The notes under the pieces: model-generated
What the model was told of the DNA's origin: nothing
Database searches by the model: none
The model's input: only the letters and a program-made list of their open reading frames with translations
Origin: Bryobacterales bacterium
Lineage (GTDB): Bacteria; Acidobacteriota; Terriglobia; Bryobacterales; Bryobacteraceae
NCBI GenBank assembly: GCA_019261985.1
Contig: JAFAQY010000058.1
Location: forward strand, 1-58,297
Length of the DNA: 58,297 bases
Direction: 5' to 3'
Part shown: positions 33,285-42,049 of the stretch, in pieces
Layout: each line of letters begins with the position of its first letter
How positions within the stretch are numbered: position 1 is the stretch's first letter
Program-made: the position numbers and the translations under genes

Positions 33285-33377
33285 CTCTCATGCCAGTGTC
33301 GCAACATTTTTAACAGGGAATGTCTCGCGGGTGGTAATCAAGTCTTCGAGGTGGAGGGAAGACGAGGAAAACTTATC

Positions 33378-34451
33378 ATGTCCAGAACGGTTCATTTTTT
33401 GCTGCCGGCGTTGGCGGCGGCATGCTTTTCACCAGGCGCGTTCGCACAGCCGGTGACCACGAACTATGCGCTTGTAACCACGATCCCCGTTCCGGGTGGA
33501 CTCGCCGGGTACGACATTAACTGGGTCGATCCCGCGAACTCAAGATATTACTTAGCGGACCGCACGGCGACGAAAGGGACGGGTCGCATCGATGTGGTGG
33601 ACACCCAGACAATGAAGCTAGTTGCCACCATTCCGCAAACGAAAACAGAGATTGGATTCACCGGCACTGTGCCCAATCCCTCGCCGGGCTGTAGCGCGAG
33701 CGGACCGAATGGAGTAGTTGCCATACCTCAGCTGCACCAGCTCTATGTTGGCGATGGCGACAGCACCGTTAAAGTCGTCGACACCAATGCGAATGCAGTC
33801 GTCGCGGTGATTCCGACCGGCGGCAAATGCCGCGCGGACGAACTGGCGTATGACGCGGCGGATCACATTATCGCAATCGCCAATGACCAGGAAAGCCCGC
33901 CCTTTATTACCTTTATTTCCACCGATACGCAGTCGGTGCTCGGACGCTACACCTATCCGGCCGCGCAGACAGGCAACGGCCTGGAGCAACCGGTCTGGAA
34001 TCCGAAGAATGACAGGTTTTATGTATCGGTTCCCGCGAACGCGAGCACGCAAGGAGGCATCGACGTGATTAACCCGCTCACTATGCAAGTGGAAAGGACC
34101 ATCCCCACGCAGTGCAGCCCGGCAGGCTTGGTGCTGACAGCCAATCAGCGGCTAATGACCTCCTGCGGACAATCGTTCGACGCTATCAGCGGCAATAGTT
34201 TAGGAGTCACCGCCAGTGCCCAAGCGGATCAGCTTTGGTACAACCCTGGCGACAACTATTTCTATTTCGGATATTTCAACGGCAACTTCGGTCCGTTCAC
34301 CGGCCAAGGTGTCGCCGTAGTGGATAACAGCAACAACCAGTTGTTAACGTTCATTCCCGCCTCAACTCACAGCCTGGCGGTGGATCCCAACACCAACCGC
34401 ATTTTTATACCTGTGACCGGTTCGGGAATCCAGGTCTGGGCACAGCATTAG
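33378..34451 (+). CDS. Exported beta-propeller protein, YncE-like
   Basis: 357 residues from the ATG at 33378, with GAGGA upstream; the longer frame from 33198 is rejected as it lacks a signal peptide at its start. Signal peptide ends near GAFAQ. Blade-like repeats include GRIDVVDTQTMKLVATI, STVKVVDTNANAVVAVI, GGIDVINPLTMQVERTI and a closing PNTNRIFIPVTGSGIQVW. It is not obviously a paralogue of its divergent neighbour beyond the fold. It probably binds a ligand outside the inner membrane. Confidence 0.78.
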   Translation: MSRTVHFLLPALAAACFSPGAFAQPVTTNYALVTTIPVPGGLAGYDINWVDPANSRYYLADRTATKGTGRIDVVDTQTMKLVATIPQTKTEIGFTGTVPNPSPGCSASGPNGVVAIPQLHQLYVGDGDSTVKVVDTNANAVVAVIPTGGKCRADELAYDAADHIIAIANDQESPPFITFISTDTQSVLGRYTYPAAQTGNGLEQPVWNPKNDRFYVSVPANASTQGGIDVINPLTMQVERTIPTQCSPAGLVLTANQRLMTSCGQSFDAISGNSLGVTASAQADQLWYNPGDNYFYFGYFNGNFGPFTGQGVAVVDNSNNQLLTFIPASTHSLAVDPNTNRIFIPVTGSGIQVWAQH

Positions 34452-34461
34452 TAGAGCGGCA

Positions 34462-34483
34462 GGGCGGGTCCGTGGACCCGCCC
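34462..34483. terminator. Perfect hairpin between convergent genes
   Basis: GGGCGGGTCC and GGACCCGCCC pair as a 10-base stem with a GT loop. It sits between the propeller stop and the RodZ-like stop and may end both transcripts. No T-run follows. Confidence 0.5.
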
Positions 34484-34516
34484 TCGACCCCTCGCTTATG
34501 GGGGGTCCGCTACAAC

Positions 34517-35338
34517 CTACAAGGTCGCGTCTCCGGAAGGCTCTAAAATCTCCAAATTATCCGGCGTGAAGACGATTGTCTTCACTTGACCGCTTGCTCC
34601 AATCGGGCCGACGGGCTTGCCATTCCAATGAATCTCGATTCCGCCCGCATTACCAACCTTCATCCTAGCTGCTTCCAAACCGGTGAGCGTCTTGGTTTCC
34701 CCGGGCTGAAGAATCCCGGCAAAAACTTCCTTGCCGGCGCTACTGACCGAAAGCCAAGTCCGTTCTGTAGCAGACAGCGAGAGGACAACGCCAGCCGTCT
34801 GTTCGGTCAAAGCCGGTGTAGTCAATGGCAGAGGTTCAGAAGTAGCCGAAGTGGCGGGAGAAACAACAGCCGGCTGAGTTTCCGGGTGCTGGTTAACAGC
34901 TTGCTGCAAGGGCGCCCGAGGTTCGACGGGGCGATTCCACCAGGAATAAAATCCTGAACACGTTAAGATCACGGCACCCAAAACAGCCACCGGAATGCCC
35001 AGCTTGCGGTCGGTGAAATAATCCCTATTCGATGCCTGCACAATTGGATCGAGCTGGCGGATCGGCGACGCGACCGCCTGAGTGGGCGGAAGCGGCAAAT
35101 GCTCCGCTTCCACCACCGATTCGATACCCGGCTGAAGGTGCTGCTCCGGCACCCCTAACGCCGCGGCGTACTGCTTCAAAAAGCTTTTGTAGAAAAAAGT
35201 TCCGGGAAGACTTTTAAAATCGTCGTCTTCGATCGCGCGCAAATACCTGGATTGAATGCAGAGACCCTCCGCGATCTCTGTTATGTCCAGTCCTTGAGAC
35301 TCGCGCGCGCTCCGGAGAAGGTTTCCAACGGAGGTCAT
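34517..35338 (-). CDS. RodZ-like helix-turn-helix membrane protein
   Basis: 273 residues. Cytoplasmic Cro/CI-type HTH (GNLLRSARESQGLDITEIAEGL, residues 5-60), a Pro-rich linker, a single membrane helix (about 113-133) and a periplasmic DUF4115-like beta domain (about 175-265). This is the layout of RodZ, which links MreB to the cell-wall elongation machinery. It lacks mreB neighbours, so a role in cell shape is inferred from architecture only. Confidence 0.8.
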   Translation of the reverse strand: MTSVGNLLRSARESQGLDITEIAEGLCIQSRYLRAIEDDDFKSLPGTFFYKSFLKQYAAALGVPEQHLQPGIESVVEAEHLPLPPTQAVASPIRQLDPIVQASNRDYFTDRKLGIPVAVLGAVILTCSGFYSWWNRPVEPRAPLQQAVNQHPETQPAVVSPATSATSEPLPLTTPALTEQTAGVVLSLSATERTWLSVSSAGKEVFAGILQPGETKTLTGLEAARMKVGNAGGIEIHWNGKPVGPIGASGQVKTIVFTPDNLEILEPSGDATL

Positions 35339-35396
35339 TATATTTACCCGATTAAATAGGTTTGTTTTTGTTTCCGGATCTCGCGAACCGGAGTAC

Positions 35397-35402
35397 TATA
35401 AT
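35397..35402 (+). promoter_or_regulatory. Consensus -10 (TATAAT) before the glycosyltransferase gene
   Basis: A perfect TATAAT ends 14 bases before the GTG at 35417. No strong -35 is visible. Confidence 0.35.
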
Positions 35403-35416
35403 ACAACAAAACGTAA

Positions 35417-36463
35417 GTGGGCACTCTCCCCCTCCGTTCTCCCTTGATAAGTGTGATCGTTGTCAACTGGAACCGCAAGCACCTCTTGCGGACCTGCTTG
35501 GATTCCCTTGCAAAACAAAGCCATCCCGATTTTGAAGTGGTTGTCATCGATAACGGCTCACAAGACGGATCGGCAGAAATGGTGCATTCGTTAATTACCA
35601 CCTATCCGGTCCCGCTCCGGCTGATTGAGAATTCCGTGAATAAGGGTTTCTGCGCCGCGAATAACCAGGGCTTTGCCGCGACACAATCGGAATTCGTTGC
35701 GCTCCTGAATAACGATGCCGAAGCCGAGCCGGGATGGCTCGCCGCAATGGAACACGCCATCGGGAAAACACCCGATGTCGGAATGGCAGCTTCGAAGATT
35801 CTTGTGTGGGAGGACCCGGCGCGGATTGATAAGTGCGGCCACTTGATTTATCCCGATGGCCAAAACCGCGGGCGCGGCTCCGGTCAGCTCGATCGCGGCC
35901 AGTTCGACCAGCTTGAGGAAGCGCTCTGGCCGGACGGCTGCGCGGCCATGTACCGCCGTGCGATGCTAGAGGACATTGGCAGTTTTGATGAAGACTTTTT
36001 TGCGTACGCGGACGACGCCGAATTGGGCCTTCGCGCACGCATCGCGGGCTGGCGTTGCTTTTACGTACCGAACGCGGTGGTTCGCCATCACCGGGGCTCG
36101 ACTTTAGGACTGGGCTCGGCCGAGCGGTTGGCGTTAATAGAGCGCAATCGCGTATTGTTGGTGGCGAAGCTGTTTCCGTGGAGCCTTATTTGGGTAAACG
36201 GCGCTTATCATTTCGCGAGGATCATAGCGGGAATTTGGGCAGCGGCGCGGAACAAGGGCGAGATTCGCAACTATCCGGGGGCGGCGGGGAAACTGATAGC
36301 GGCAGCCGGGTTGGCGCGGGGCCTATGCTCGGCCCTGCCGATGATTCCCAGAATGCTGCGCAAACGCCGCTCGCTGCGCCGGCGCCTGACATCGCGGCAG
36401 GTGAAGCAGTTGCTGCTGCGGTACCGCATCTCCCTGAAGGAGATTTCGGAGCAGGCGGTGTAA
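35417..36463 (+). CDS. Glycosyltransferase family 2
   Basis: 348 residues from the GTG at 35417. A TTG at 35444 would give the typical GT2 start MISVIVVNWN. GT-A fold motifs: VIVVNWNRKHLLRTCLDSL, EVVVIDNGSQDGSAE, and an NNDAEAEPGW metal-site block, then FFAYADDAELGLRARIAGW. It resembles rhamnosyl- and WcaE-type transferases that build cell-surface glycans. The basic C-terminus (RKRRSLRRRLTSRQ) may contact the membrane. The downstream methyltransferase gene overlaps its last 139 bases in another frame. Confidence 0.87.
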   Translation: MGTLPLRSPLISVIVVNWNRKHLLRTCLDSLAKQSHPDFEVVVIDNGSQDGSAEMVHSLITTYPVPLRLIENSVNKGFCAANNQGFAATQSEFVALLNNDAEAEPGWLAAMEHAIGKTPDVGMAASKILVWEDPARIDKCGHLIYPDGQNRGRGSGQLDRGQFDQLEEALWPDGCAAMYRRAMLEDIGSFDEDFFAYADDAELGLRARIAGWRCFYVPNAVVRHHRGSTLGLGSAERLALIERNRVLLVAKLFPWSLIWVNGAYHFARIIAGIWAAARNKGEIRNYPGAAGKLIAAAGLARGLCSALPMIPRMLRKRRSLRRRLTSRQVKQLLLRYRISLKEISEQAV

Positions 36464-37422
36464 CCGCTTTAGTAAAAGACCCGTGCCCCTTCTGCGACGC
36501 GGCCGAAGCCCGCATCCTTTTCTCCGCCGGCGATCGTCTGTACCGCACGACTTCGCGGATCTTTCACATCGTTGAGTGCGGCCGTTGCCGGCTCATCCGC
36601 CTGTACCCGCGGCCCCAAGAAGGCGAGCTCCACGCGTATTACCCATCCGGGTACTGGTTCGTTCCCGAACCAACTACCGCGGCGCGCCTGGAACAAACGT
36701 ATCGCCGGTTTGTTCTTCGCGACCACGTCAGATTTGTGGAGCGCGCGCTACGAGAGTGCGAGGAGCAAGGAATCGTGCTGGATGTGGGTTGCGGAGGCGG
36801 ACTGTTTCTTCAGACGCTCGCGAAGCGCGGAGCGCAGCGAATTGTCGGCTTCGATTTTTCGGCCGAAGCGGCGCGTTTAGCATGGAGCCGCGCCGTGGTT
36901 CCGGCGATCTGCGGGAATTTATCGAGTGCACCGCTCGCGCGCGGCAGTTGCGCCGCGATTACCATGTTTCACGTCTTGGAACATTTGGGCAATCCCGCCG
37001 GTTATCTCCACGCCGCGCACGATTTGTTGCGCCCGCATGGCCGATTAATCGTGCAGGTGCCGAACGCCGGCTGCTGGCAGTTCCTGGTCTTCGGCGAACG
37101 TTGGAACGGCCTGGATGTTCCGCGGCACCTCACCAATTTTCGGGCCAAGGATTTGGAGAATCTGCTCGACCGCTGCGGATTTGAAGTGCTGCGCACGAAG
37201 CATTTTTCATGGCGTGACAATCCCGCCGGCATGGCGACGAGCATTGCCCCTAACCTTGATCCCATGGCCCGGCGTATGCGGCACATGCAAGAATCGCCGG
37301 GGGGGAAACTATTGAAGGACCTGGTTTATTTCGGGCTCACCGTACTTGCGCTTCCGTTCACGATGCTCGAAGCGGCGTGTAATGCGGGGTCGACGGTGAT
37401 GGTGGAGGCTAGGAAGAGGTAG
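36325..37422 (+). CDS. Class I SAM methyltransferase with N-terminal zinc-ribbon
   Basis: 365 residues if started at the ATG at 36325, the only in-frame ATG/GTG/TTG I found between there and the conserved part. Two Cys pairs (CPFC near residues 54-57, CGRC near 85-88) form a zinc-ribbon-like N-terminus. The SAM motif is VLDVGCGGGLFL, followed by FHVLEHLGNPAGYLH and RLIVQVPNAG. This is the Methyltransf_23 pattern common in surface-glycan clusters. The first ~45 residues are Ala/Pro-rich and overlap the glycosyltransferase gene out of frame, so the true start may differ. Confidence 0.8.
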   Translation: MLGPADDSQNAAQTPLAAPAPDIAAGEAVAAAVPHLPEGDFGAGGVTALVKDPCPFCDAAEARILFSAGDRLYRTTSRIFHIVECGRCRLIRLYPRPQEGELHAYYPSGYWFVPEPTTAARLEQTYRRFVLRDHVRFVERALRECEEQGIVLDVGCGGGLFLQTLAKRGAQRIVGFDFSAEAARLAWSRAVVPAICGNLSSAPLARGSCAAITMFHVLEHLGNPAGYLHAAHDLLRPHGRLIVQVPNAGCWQFLVFGERWNGLDVPRHLTNFRAKDLENLLDRCGFEVLRTKHFSWRDNPAGMATSIAPNLDPMARRMRHMQESPGGKLLKDLVYFGLTVLALPFTMLEAACNAGSTVMVEARKR

Positions 37423-37460
37423 GCCGAACATCGAAGCCGCCTTGCGGGTATGGAGAAAGT

Positions 37461-37508
37461 CGGCCAGCGCGGTTGGCAACCGCGCGCAGGCTGGCAGCCT
37501 GCCCCACA
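37461..37508. repeat. Short GTGGGGCAGG-family repeat
   Basis: CAGCGCGGTTGGCAACCGCGCGCAGG (split here as CAGCGCGGTTGGCAACC and GCGCGCAGG) is followed by CTGGCAGCCTGCCCCAC. It resembles the right half of 24133-24241. Confidence 0.8.
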
Positions 37509-37514
37509 AAGGCA

Positions 37515-37520
37515 TAGAAT
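37515..37520 (+). promoter_or_regulatory. Candidate -10 (TAGAAT), six bases before the GTG at 37527
   Basis: TAGAAT, GATACG and GTG follow one another. This would drive the VOC-ankyrin-DUF1592-DUF1552 operon from a leaderless message. Confidence 0.45.
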
Positions 37521-37526
37521 GATACG

Positions 37527-38336
37527 GTGAACTTGTTCAGTCGGCGTGAGTTATTGCAGTTGGCCGGCGCCGCGGCGATGGCGCCGCTCGCACGCGCTCA
37601 GCAACTTCCCTTACACACCAGCGGGCTCGAGCACATCGGCATGACCGTGCCCGATCCGGAAGCGAGCGCGAAATTCTATGGGCGCATCTTCGATCCGCAG
37701 TTGTTTCAGGAGCGCGATCCACCGCCGCGCTTTTATGCGCGGACCGGCATCTCTTATATTGCATTCGGTGGAAACGCGACAGCCACGCCGAAGATCGATC
37801 ACTTCTGCGCGCTGGTCGACGATTACAAGGCGCAAGAGATGCGCAAGGCGTTGGAAGATGCCGGTATCGCAATGGGCAACGGTCCGGGCGGAATGGCGAA
37901 CGATCCCGACGGGCTGCGATTGCAATTGCTAGGAGTGCCCGGCGGACTCGCGCGAACGATTATTCCGGCCTCGCGGATTACGCAGGACGATCCGGCGCTG
38001 GAGGCCATCGGCTTCGACCACATTGTGCTGTCGGTGTCCGATCTCGAGAAGTCGGCGGCGTATTACCGCAAGTTCTTCGGCATGGAGGTTTCCCGAACGA
38101 AGAAGCCTGAGAGGATCTGGTTCGCGGCGGCGAAGACCCGGCTCGGCCTCGAGCCGGCGAACGGAAAAATGCCCGCCGTCGATCATGTCTGCATCCGCGT
38201 GGCGGGTTTTGAGAAACGTTCGGCAACGGAAAAACTCAAAAGGCTGAACGCGGAAATCGTTCCATCGAACGACGAGGACCTGTTGCGGTTCCGCGACCCG
38301 AACGGGATCGTGATGGAGTTGAAAGCGGGGGCATAA
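37527..38336 (+). CDS. Tat-exported two-domain VOC family protein
   Basis: 269 residues with a twin-arginine-like signal (SRRELLQLAGAAAMAP, 5-20). Two VOC domains: about 30-145 (LEHIGMTVPDPEASAKFYGRIF) and about 165-268 (FDHIVLSVSDLEKSAAYYRKFF). Two domains in one chain make a complete glyoxalase-like pseudodimer with one or two metal sites. It heads a four-gene operon with ankyrin, DUF1592 and DUF1552 genes, and the next start is three bases after its stop. Exported VOC proteins are unusual. Substrate unknown. Confidence 0.82.
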   Translation: MNLFSRRELLQLAGAAAMAPLARAQQLPLHTSGLEHIGMTVPDPEASAKFYGRIFDPQLFQERDPPPRFYARTGISYIAFGGNATATPKIDHFCALVDDYKAQEMRKALEDAGIAMGNGPGGMANDPDGLRLQLLGVPGGLARTIIPASRITQDDPALEAIGFDHIVLSVSDLEKSAAYYRKFFGMEVSRTKKPERIWFAAAKTRLGLEPANGKMPAVDHVCIRVAGFEKRSATEKLKRLNAEIVPSNDEDLLRFRDPNGIVMELKAGA

Positions 38337-38339
38337 CTC

Positions 38340-39770
38340 ATGCGGTACGCGCTGATTGCGTTTTCCTTTTCAGTTTTTGCGGCGGACGTTGAGACGCATT
38401 CGCCCGACGGAACCACTCCGCTGCATTGGGCCGTGCGGAATGACGATCTCGCAACGGTCGACAAGCTGATCAAAGCCGGAGCGGATGTGAAGACCGCCGA
38501 CCGCTACGGCGTCACGCCTCTGTACCTCGCTTGCACCAACGCCAGCGTGCCGATCATTCGCAAGCTGCTGGATGCGGGCGCGGACCCGAACGCTCCTTAC
38601 GCCTCAAACGGCGAGATACCGCTGATGACGGTGATTCATGCCGAGGACAACGTGGACGCGCTCAAGGCGCTGCTCGATCGCGGCGCGGACGTCAACATAA
38701 AGGACACCGTCGCCGGCGAGACGGCGTTGATGTGGGCGGTGCGCGAGAATCGTCCGCTTTCTGTGAGATTGCTGCTCGATCACGGCGCGCAAGTGGATAT
38801 CAGCACGCGCATTGGGAAGAGACCCGCTGCGCGTCCGCCCAACGCAGGCGGCGGATCGCATGGAGCAGGAATCGTCCGCAGCGGCTGGCCCGAGCGCGGT
38901 TTTCAAGATGCGACTCCGGGTGGTATGACCGCGCTGCTTTACGCGTCGCGCGACGGCCGGATGGAGACCGCGCGCATGCTGCTGGACTCGAAAGCCGGCG
39001 TAAATCTGGCGGAAGCGAATAAGCTGACCCCGCTTCTTATTGCGATCCTGAATAACCACATCGAGCTCGCGAATGTGCTGCTGGAGCGTGGCGCGGATGT
39101 GAACGCGCGGGATTTCTGGGGCCGGACGCCGCTATGGGCGGCAGTGGAATTGCGAAACCTGGATGTGAATAAAACGGATAATAACGGTGTCGATCGCGCG
39201 GCCGCGTTGAAATTGATCGACACCCTGATCGGTCGCGGCGCGAACGTCAACGCACGCACGCAGGAGGTGCCGCCGATCCGGCGCTGGATCATGCCGCTGG
39301 GAGACCTTTCGTGGGTGGACTTCACGGGGCAAACGCCGTTCCTGCGGGCGGCCCTTTCGGGCGATGTGACCGTGATGCGCCTGCTGCTTCAGCACGGCGC
39401 TGATCCGAATATCCCAACTTTATCGGGCACAACCGCGCTAATGGCAGCCGCCGGCGTGAACTGGATGGGAGGGCAGACGTATACGGAATCCAAAGAATCG
39501 CAGCTCGAAGCAGTGAAGCTGTGCGTTGAGAAGGGCGCTGATGTGAATGCTGTGAACTCGATGGGCATCGGCGCGGTGATCGGGGCCGTCAATCGCGGGT
39601 CCGATGACATATTGCAGTACCTGGTGGATCGCGGCGCTCGCCTCGATATAAAGGACAACGAGGGGCGCACGCCCATGGTGTGGGCGGAAGGCGTGTTTCT
39701 GGCGACGAATCCTCCGGAGCGAAAGCCGAGCACGGTGGCGCTGCTGCAAAAGTTGGGGGCCGGGAAGTGA
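38340..39770 (+). CDS. Exported ankyrin-repeat protein
   Basis: 476 residues. A short signal peptide (about 1-15) and about nine ankyrin repeats (TPLHWAVRNDDLATVDKLIKAGADV and similar). A Gly/Pro/Arg linker near 160-185 separates the halves, as in the protein at 24300. Blocks such as FTGQTPFLRAALSGDVTVMRLLLQHGADP closely match that relative. Its stop overlaps the GTG of the DUF1592 gene. It probably acts as a protein-binding partner of the cytochrome. Confidence 0.9.
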   Translation: MRYALIAFSFSVFAADVETHSPDGTTPLHWAVRNDDLATVDKLIKAGADVKTADRYGVTPLYLACTNASVPIIRKLLDAGADPNAPYASNGEIPLMTVIHAEDNVDALKALLDRGADVNIKDTVAGETALMWAVRENRPLSVRLLLDHGAQVDISTRIGKRPAARPPNAGGGSHGAGIVRSGWPERGFQDATPGGMTALLYASRDGRMETARMLLDSKAGVNLAEANKLTPLLIAILNNHIELANVLLERGADVNARDFWGRTPLWAAVELRNLDVNKTDNNGVDRAAALKLIDTLIGRGANVNARTQEVPPIRRWIMPLGDLSWVDFTGQTPFLRAALSGDVTVMRLLLQHGADPNIPTLSGTTALMAAAGVNWMGGQTYTESKESQLEAVKLCVEKGADVNAVNSMGIGAVIGAVNRGSDDILQYLVDRGARLDIKDNEGRTPMVWAEGVFLATNPPERKPSTVALLQKLGAGK

Positions 39771-42049
39771 AGAGTGTGTTCAGTAGGACAAGCTTCAGCT
39801 TGTCCTCTCTAGTGGACAAGCTGAAGCTTGTCCTACTTTCTGCGTCTTTCTGTTTTGGGCAGAACGCGGTCATAAACCAATACTGCGTCACCTGCCATAA
39901 CGAAAAACTGAAGACCGGCGGGTTGATGCTCGACAAGCTGGATGCAGCTCATCCCGGCGACAACGCGGAAACCTGGGAGAAGGTCGTCCGCAAAATCCGC
40001 GCGGGCATGATGCCGCCGAGCGGCGCTCCACGGCCGCAACGCGCCGCGCTCGATTCGCTTGCCGCGAGTCTGGAAAACGAGCTGGACCGAGCCGCGGCCG
40101 CGCATCCTAACCCTGGCGCCCCGGGATTGCACCGCCTCAACCGCACTGAGTACGCAAATGCGATTCGCGATCTGCTCGATATTGAAGTTGACGCGGCCAC
40201 TCTGCTTCCCGCCGACGATTCAAGCGAAGGGTTCGACAATGTTGCCGATGCGCTGGCAGTTTCCCCAGCGCTGCTGGAACGCTATGTGGCGGCGGCCGAA
40301 AAGATCAGCCGGCTTGCGGTGGGCGATATGCTGACGACAGCAGCGACGGCCACCTATCGCGCTCCCTCTGACTTGTCGCAAACCGATCACCTGGAAGGCT
40401 TGCCGTTGGGGACGCGGGGCGGGATTCTCTTCCGGCACAATTTCCCTTTGGATGCCGAATACTCGTTTAGAGTTCGCGCCCGCGCGGCAGCCATCGGCTT
40501 AGGCGCAACCGGATTTCAAGATGAAGATATCGAAATCACGCTAAACGGCGAGCGGGTGAAGCTGGTGAAGGCCGCGCCCTCGATCGATTTCAAACTGGAC
40601 GTGAAGGCTGGGCCGCAGTCGATTGGCGTTGCCTTCGTGCGCAAGAGCGGTCCCGGCGCAGACGATTTGTGGCAGACCTACGCGAACAATTCGGGCGTGC
40701 AAAGCGTAGCGATTATTGGGCCGGTAAATGCCACCAGTGCGGGCGACACGCCGAGCCGCCGCCGCATTTTCGTTTGCCGCCCGGCGAATCCCGCCGAAGA
40801 AACTACCTGCGCGAAGAAAATCATCGCCACGATTGGGCGCCGCGCCTACCGCCGGCCCGTGAGTGACGCCGATCTTGAAACGCTTCTGAGCTTTTATCAG
40901 GCTGGGCGGAATCACAGCGATTTCGATAAGGGCATTCAGCAGGCGCTGGCGCGCATTCTGGTAAGTCCGCGCTTCGTCTTCCGGTTCGAGCGCGACCCGG
41001 CCGACGTGTCGCCCGGCGGCATTTATCGCATCACCGACCTGGAGCTCGCGTCTCGGTTGTCGTTTTTTTTGTGGAGCAGCATTCCCGATGACGAGTTGCT
41101 GAACATCGCGGCTGCAGGCAAATTACATGACGCGGTTGTGCTGGAGCAGCAGACCCGCCGCATGCTGCTTGATCCGAAGGCAGAATCGCTTGCGACGAAC
41201 TTCGGCGGCCAATGGCTGTACTTGCGCGAGCTGAAAAACCAGCGCCCCGAAACAAAGGAATTCAACGAAAACCTGCGCCAATCGTTCCGGCGCGAGACGG
41301 AATTGTTCCTCGGCAGCATCATCAATGAAGACCGGAACGTGCTCGATCTGCTGAACGCCGATTACACGTTTGTCGACGAGCGGCTAGCACGGCATTATGG
41401 CATTCCGCATATTCACGGAAGCCAGTTCCGCCGGGTTAAGGCGCCGGAGGAGCGGCGCGGGCTGCTGGGCCAAGGAAGCATACTGCTGGTGACTTCGGTG
41501 GCGACCCGGACGTCACCGGTCGGCCGGGGCAAATGGATTCTCGAAAACATTTTGGGCAGCGCGCCTCCGCTGCCTCCGCCGAATGTTCCACCCCTCCCGG
41601 AGAGCGCGGGCGCGACCGTTCCGAGTTCCGTGCGGCAGCGCATGGAGGAACATCGCACGAATCCGGTTTGCGCGTCTTGCCACAAGATTATGGACCCGAT
41701 CGGCTTCTCGCTCGAGAATTTCGATTTGATCGGAAAATGGCGCGCCACCGATGGCGGTATTCCGATCGATGCGGCCGGGGCGCTGGTGGATGGAACGAAG
41801 ATCGACGGTCCGGCGAGCTTGCGGGAAGCGCTGCTGAGCCGCTCGGATCGTTTCATTTCGACCCTGACCGAAAAACTGATGGTTTACGGGCTCGGGCGCG
41901 GATTGAAATATTACGACATGCCGGCTGTGCGCGCGGTTACGGGCGAGGCAGCCAACTATGACAACCGCTTTTCAGCGCTCGTTATCGGTATTGTGAAAAG
42001 CGAGCCGTTTCAGATGCGTATGCAAGCACAGGAGACGAATTCCCAATGA
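39767..42049 (+). CDS. DUF1592-type cytochrome c-like protein
   Basis: 760 residues from the GTG at 39767, which overlaps the ankyrin stop. Order: signal peptide (1-31, mostly encoded by the palindrome at 39782-39837), heme motif CVTCH at 40-44, then the DUF1587, DUF1595, DUF1592, DUF1588 and DUF1585 blocks typical of Planctomycetes-type cytochromes. A second CxxCH (CASCH, 635-639) falls in the DUF1588 part. These proteins are probably periplasmic electron carriers; their reaction is unknown. Its stop overlaps the DUF1552 start (ATGA). Confidence 0.9.
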   Translation: MKSVFSRTSFSLSSLVDKLKLVLLSASFCFGQNAVINQYCVTCHNEKLKTGGLMLDKLDAAHPGDNAETWEKVVRKIRAGMMPPSGAPRPQRAALDSLAASLENELDRAAAAHPNPGAPGLHRLNRTEYANAIRDLLDIEVDAATLLPADDSSEGFDNVADALAVSPALLERYVAAAEKISRLAVGDMLTTAATATYRAPSDLSQTDHLEGLPLGTRGGILFRHNFPLDAEYSFRVRARAAAIGLGATGFQDEDIEITLNGERVKLVKAAPSIDFKLDVKAGPQSIGVAFVRKSGPGADDLWQTYANNSGVQSVAIIGPVNATSAGDTPSRRRIFVCRPANPAEETTCAKKIIATIGRRAYRRPVSDADLETLLSFYQAGRNHSDFDKGIQQALARILVSPRFVFRFERDPADVSPGGIYRITDLELASRLSFFLWSSIPDDELLNIAAAGKLHDAVVLEQQTRRMLLDPKAESLATNFGGQWLYLRELKNQRPETKEFNENLRQSFRRETELFLGSIINEDRNVLDLLNADYTFVDERLARHYGIPHIHGSQFRRVKAPEERRGLLGQGSILLVTSVATRTSPVGRGKWILENILGSAPPLPPPNVPPLPESAGATVPSSVRQRMEEHRTNPVCASCHKIMDPIGFSLENFDLIGKWRATDGGIPIDAAGALVDGTKIDGPASLREALLSRSDRFISTLTEKLMVYGLGRGLKYYDMPAVRAVTGEAANYDNRFSALVIGIVKSEPFQMRMQAQETNSQ
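39782..39837. repeat. Perfect 24-bp-arm palindrome inside the DUF1592 signal sequence
   Basis: Left arm 39782-39805 and right arm 39814-39837 are exact reverse complements around TCTCTAGT. The core word is GGACAAGCTTCAGCTTGTCC. A degenerate half-copy is seen at 57077-57104. Confidence 0.95.
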
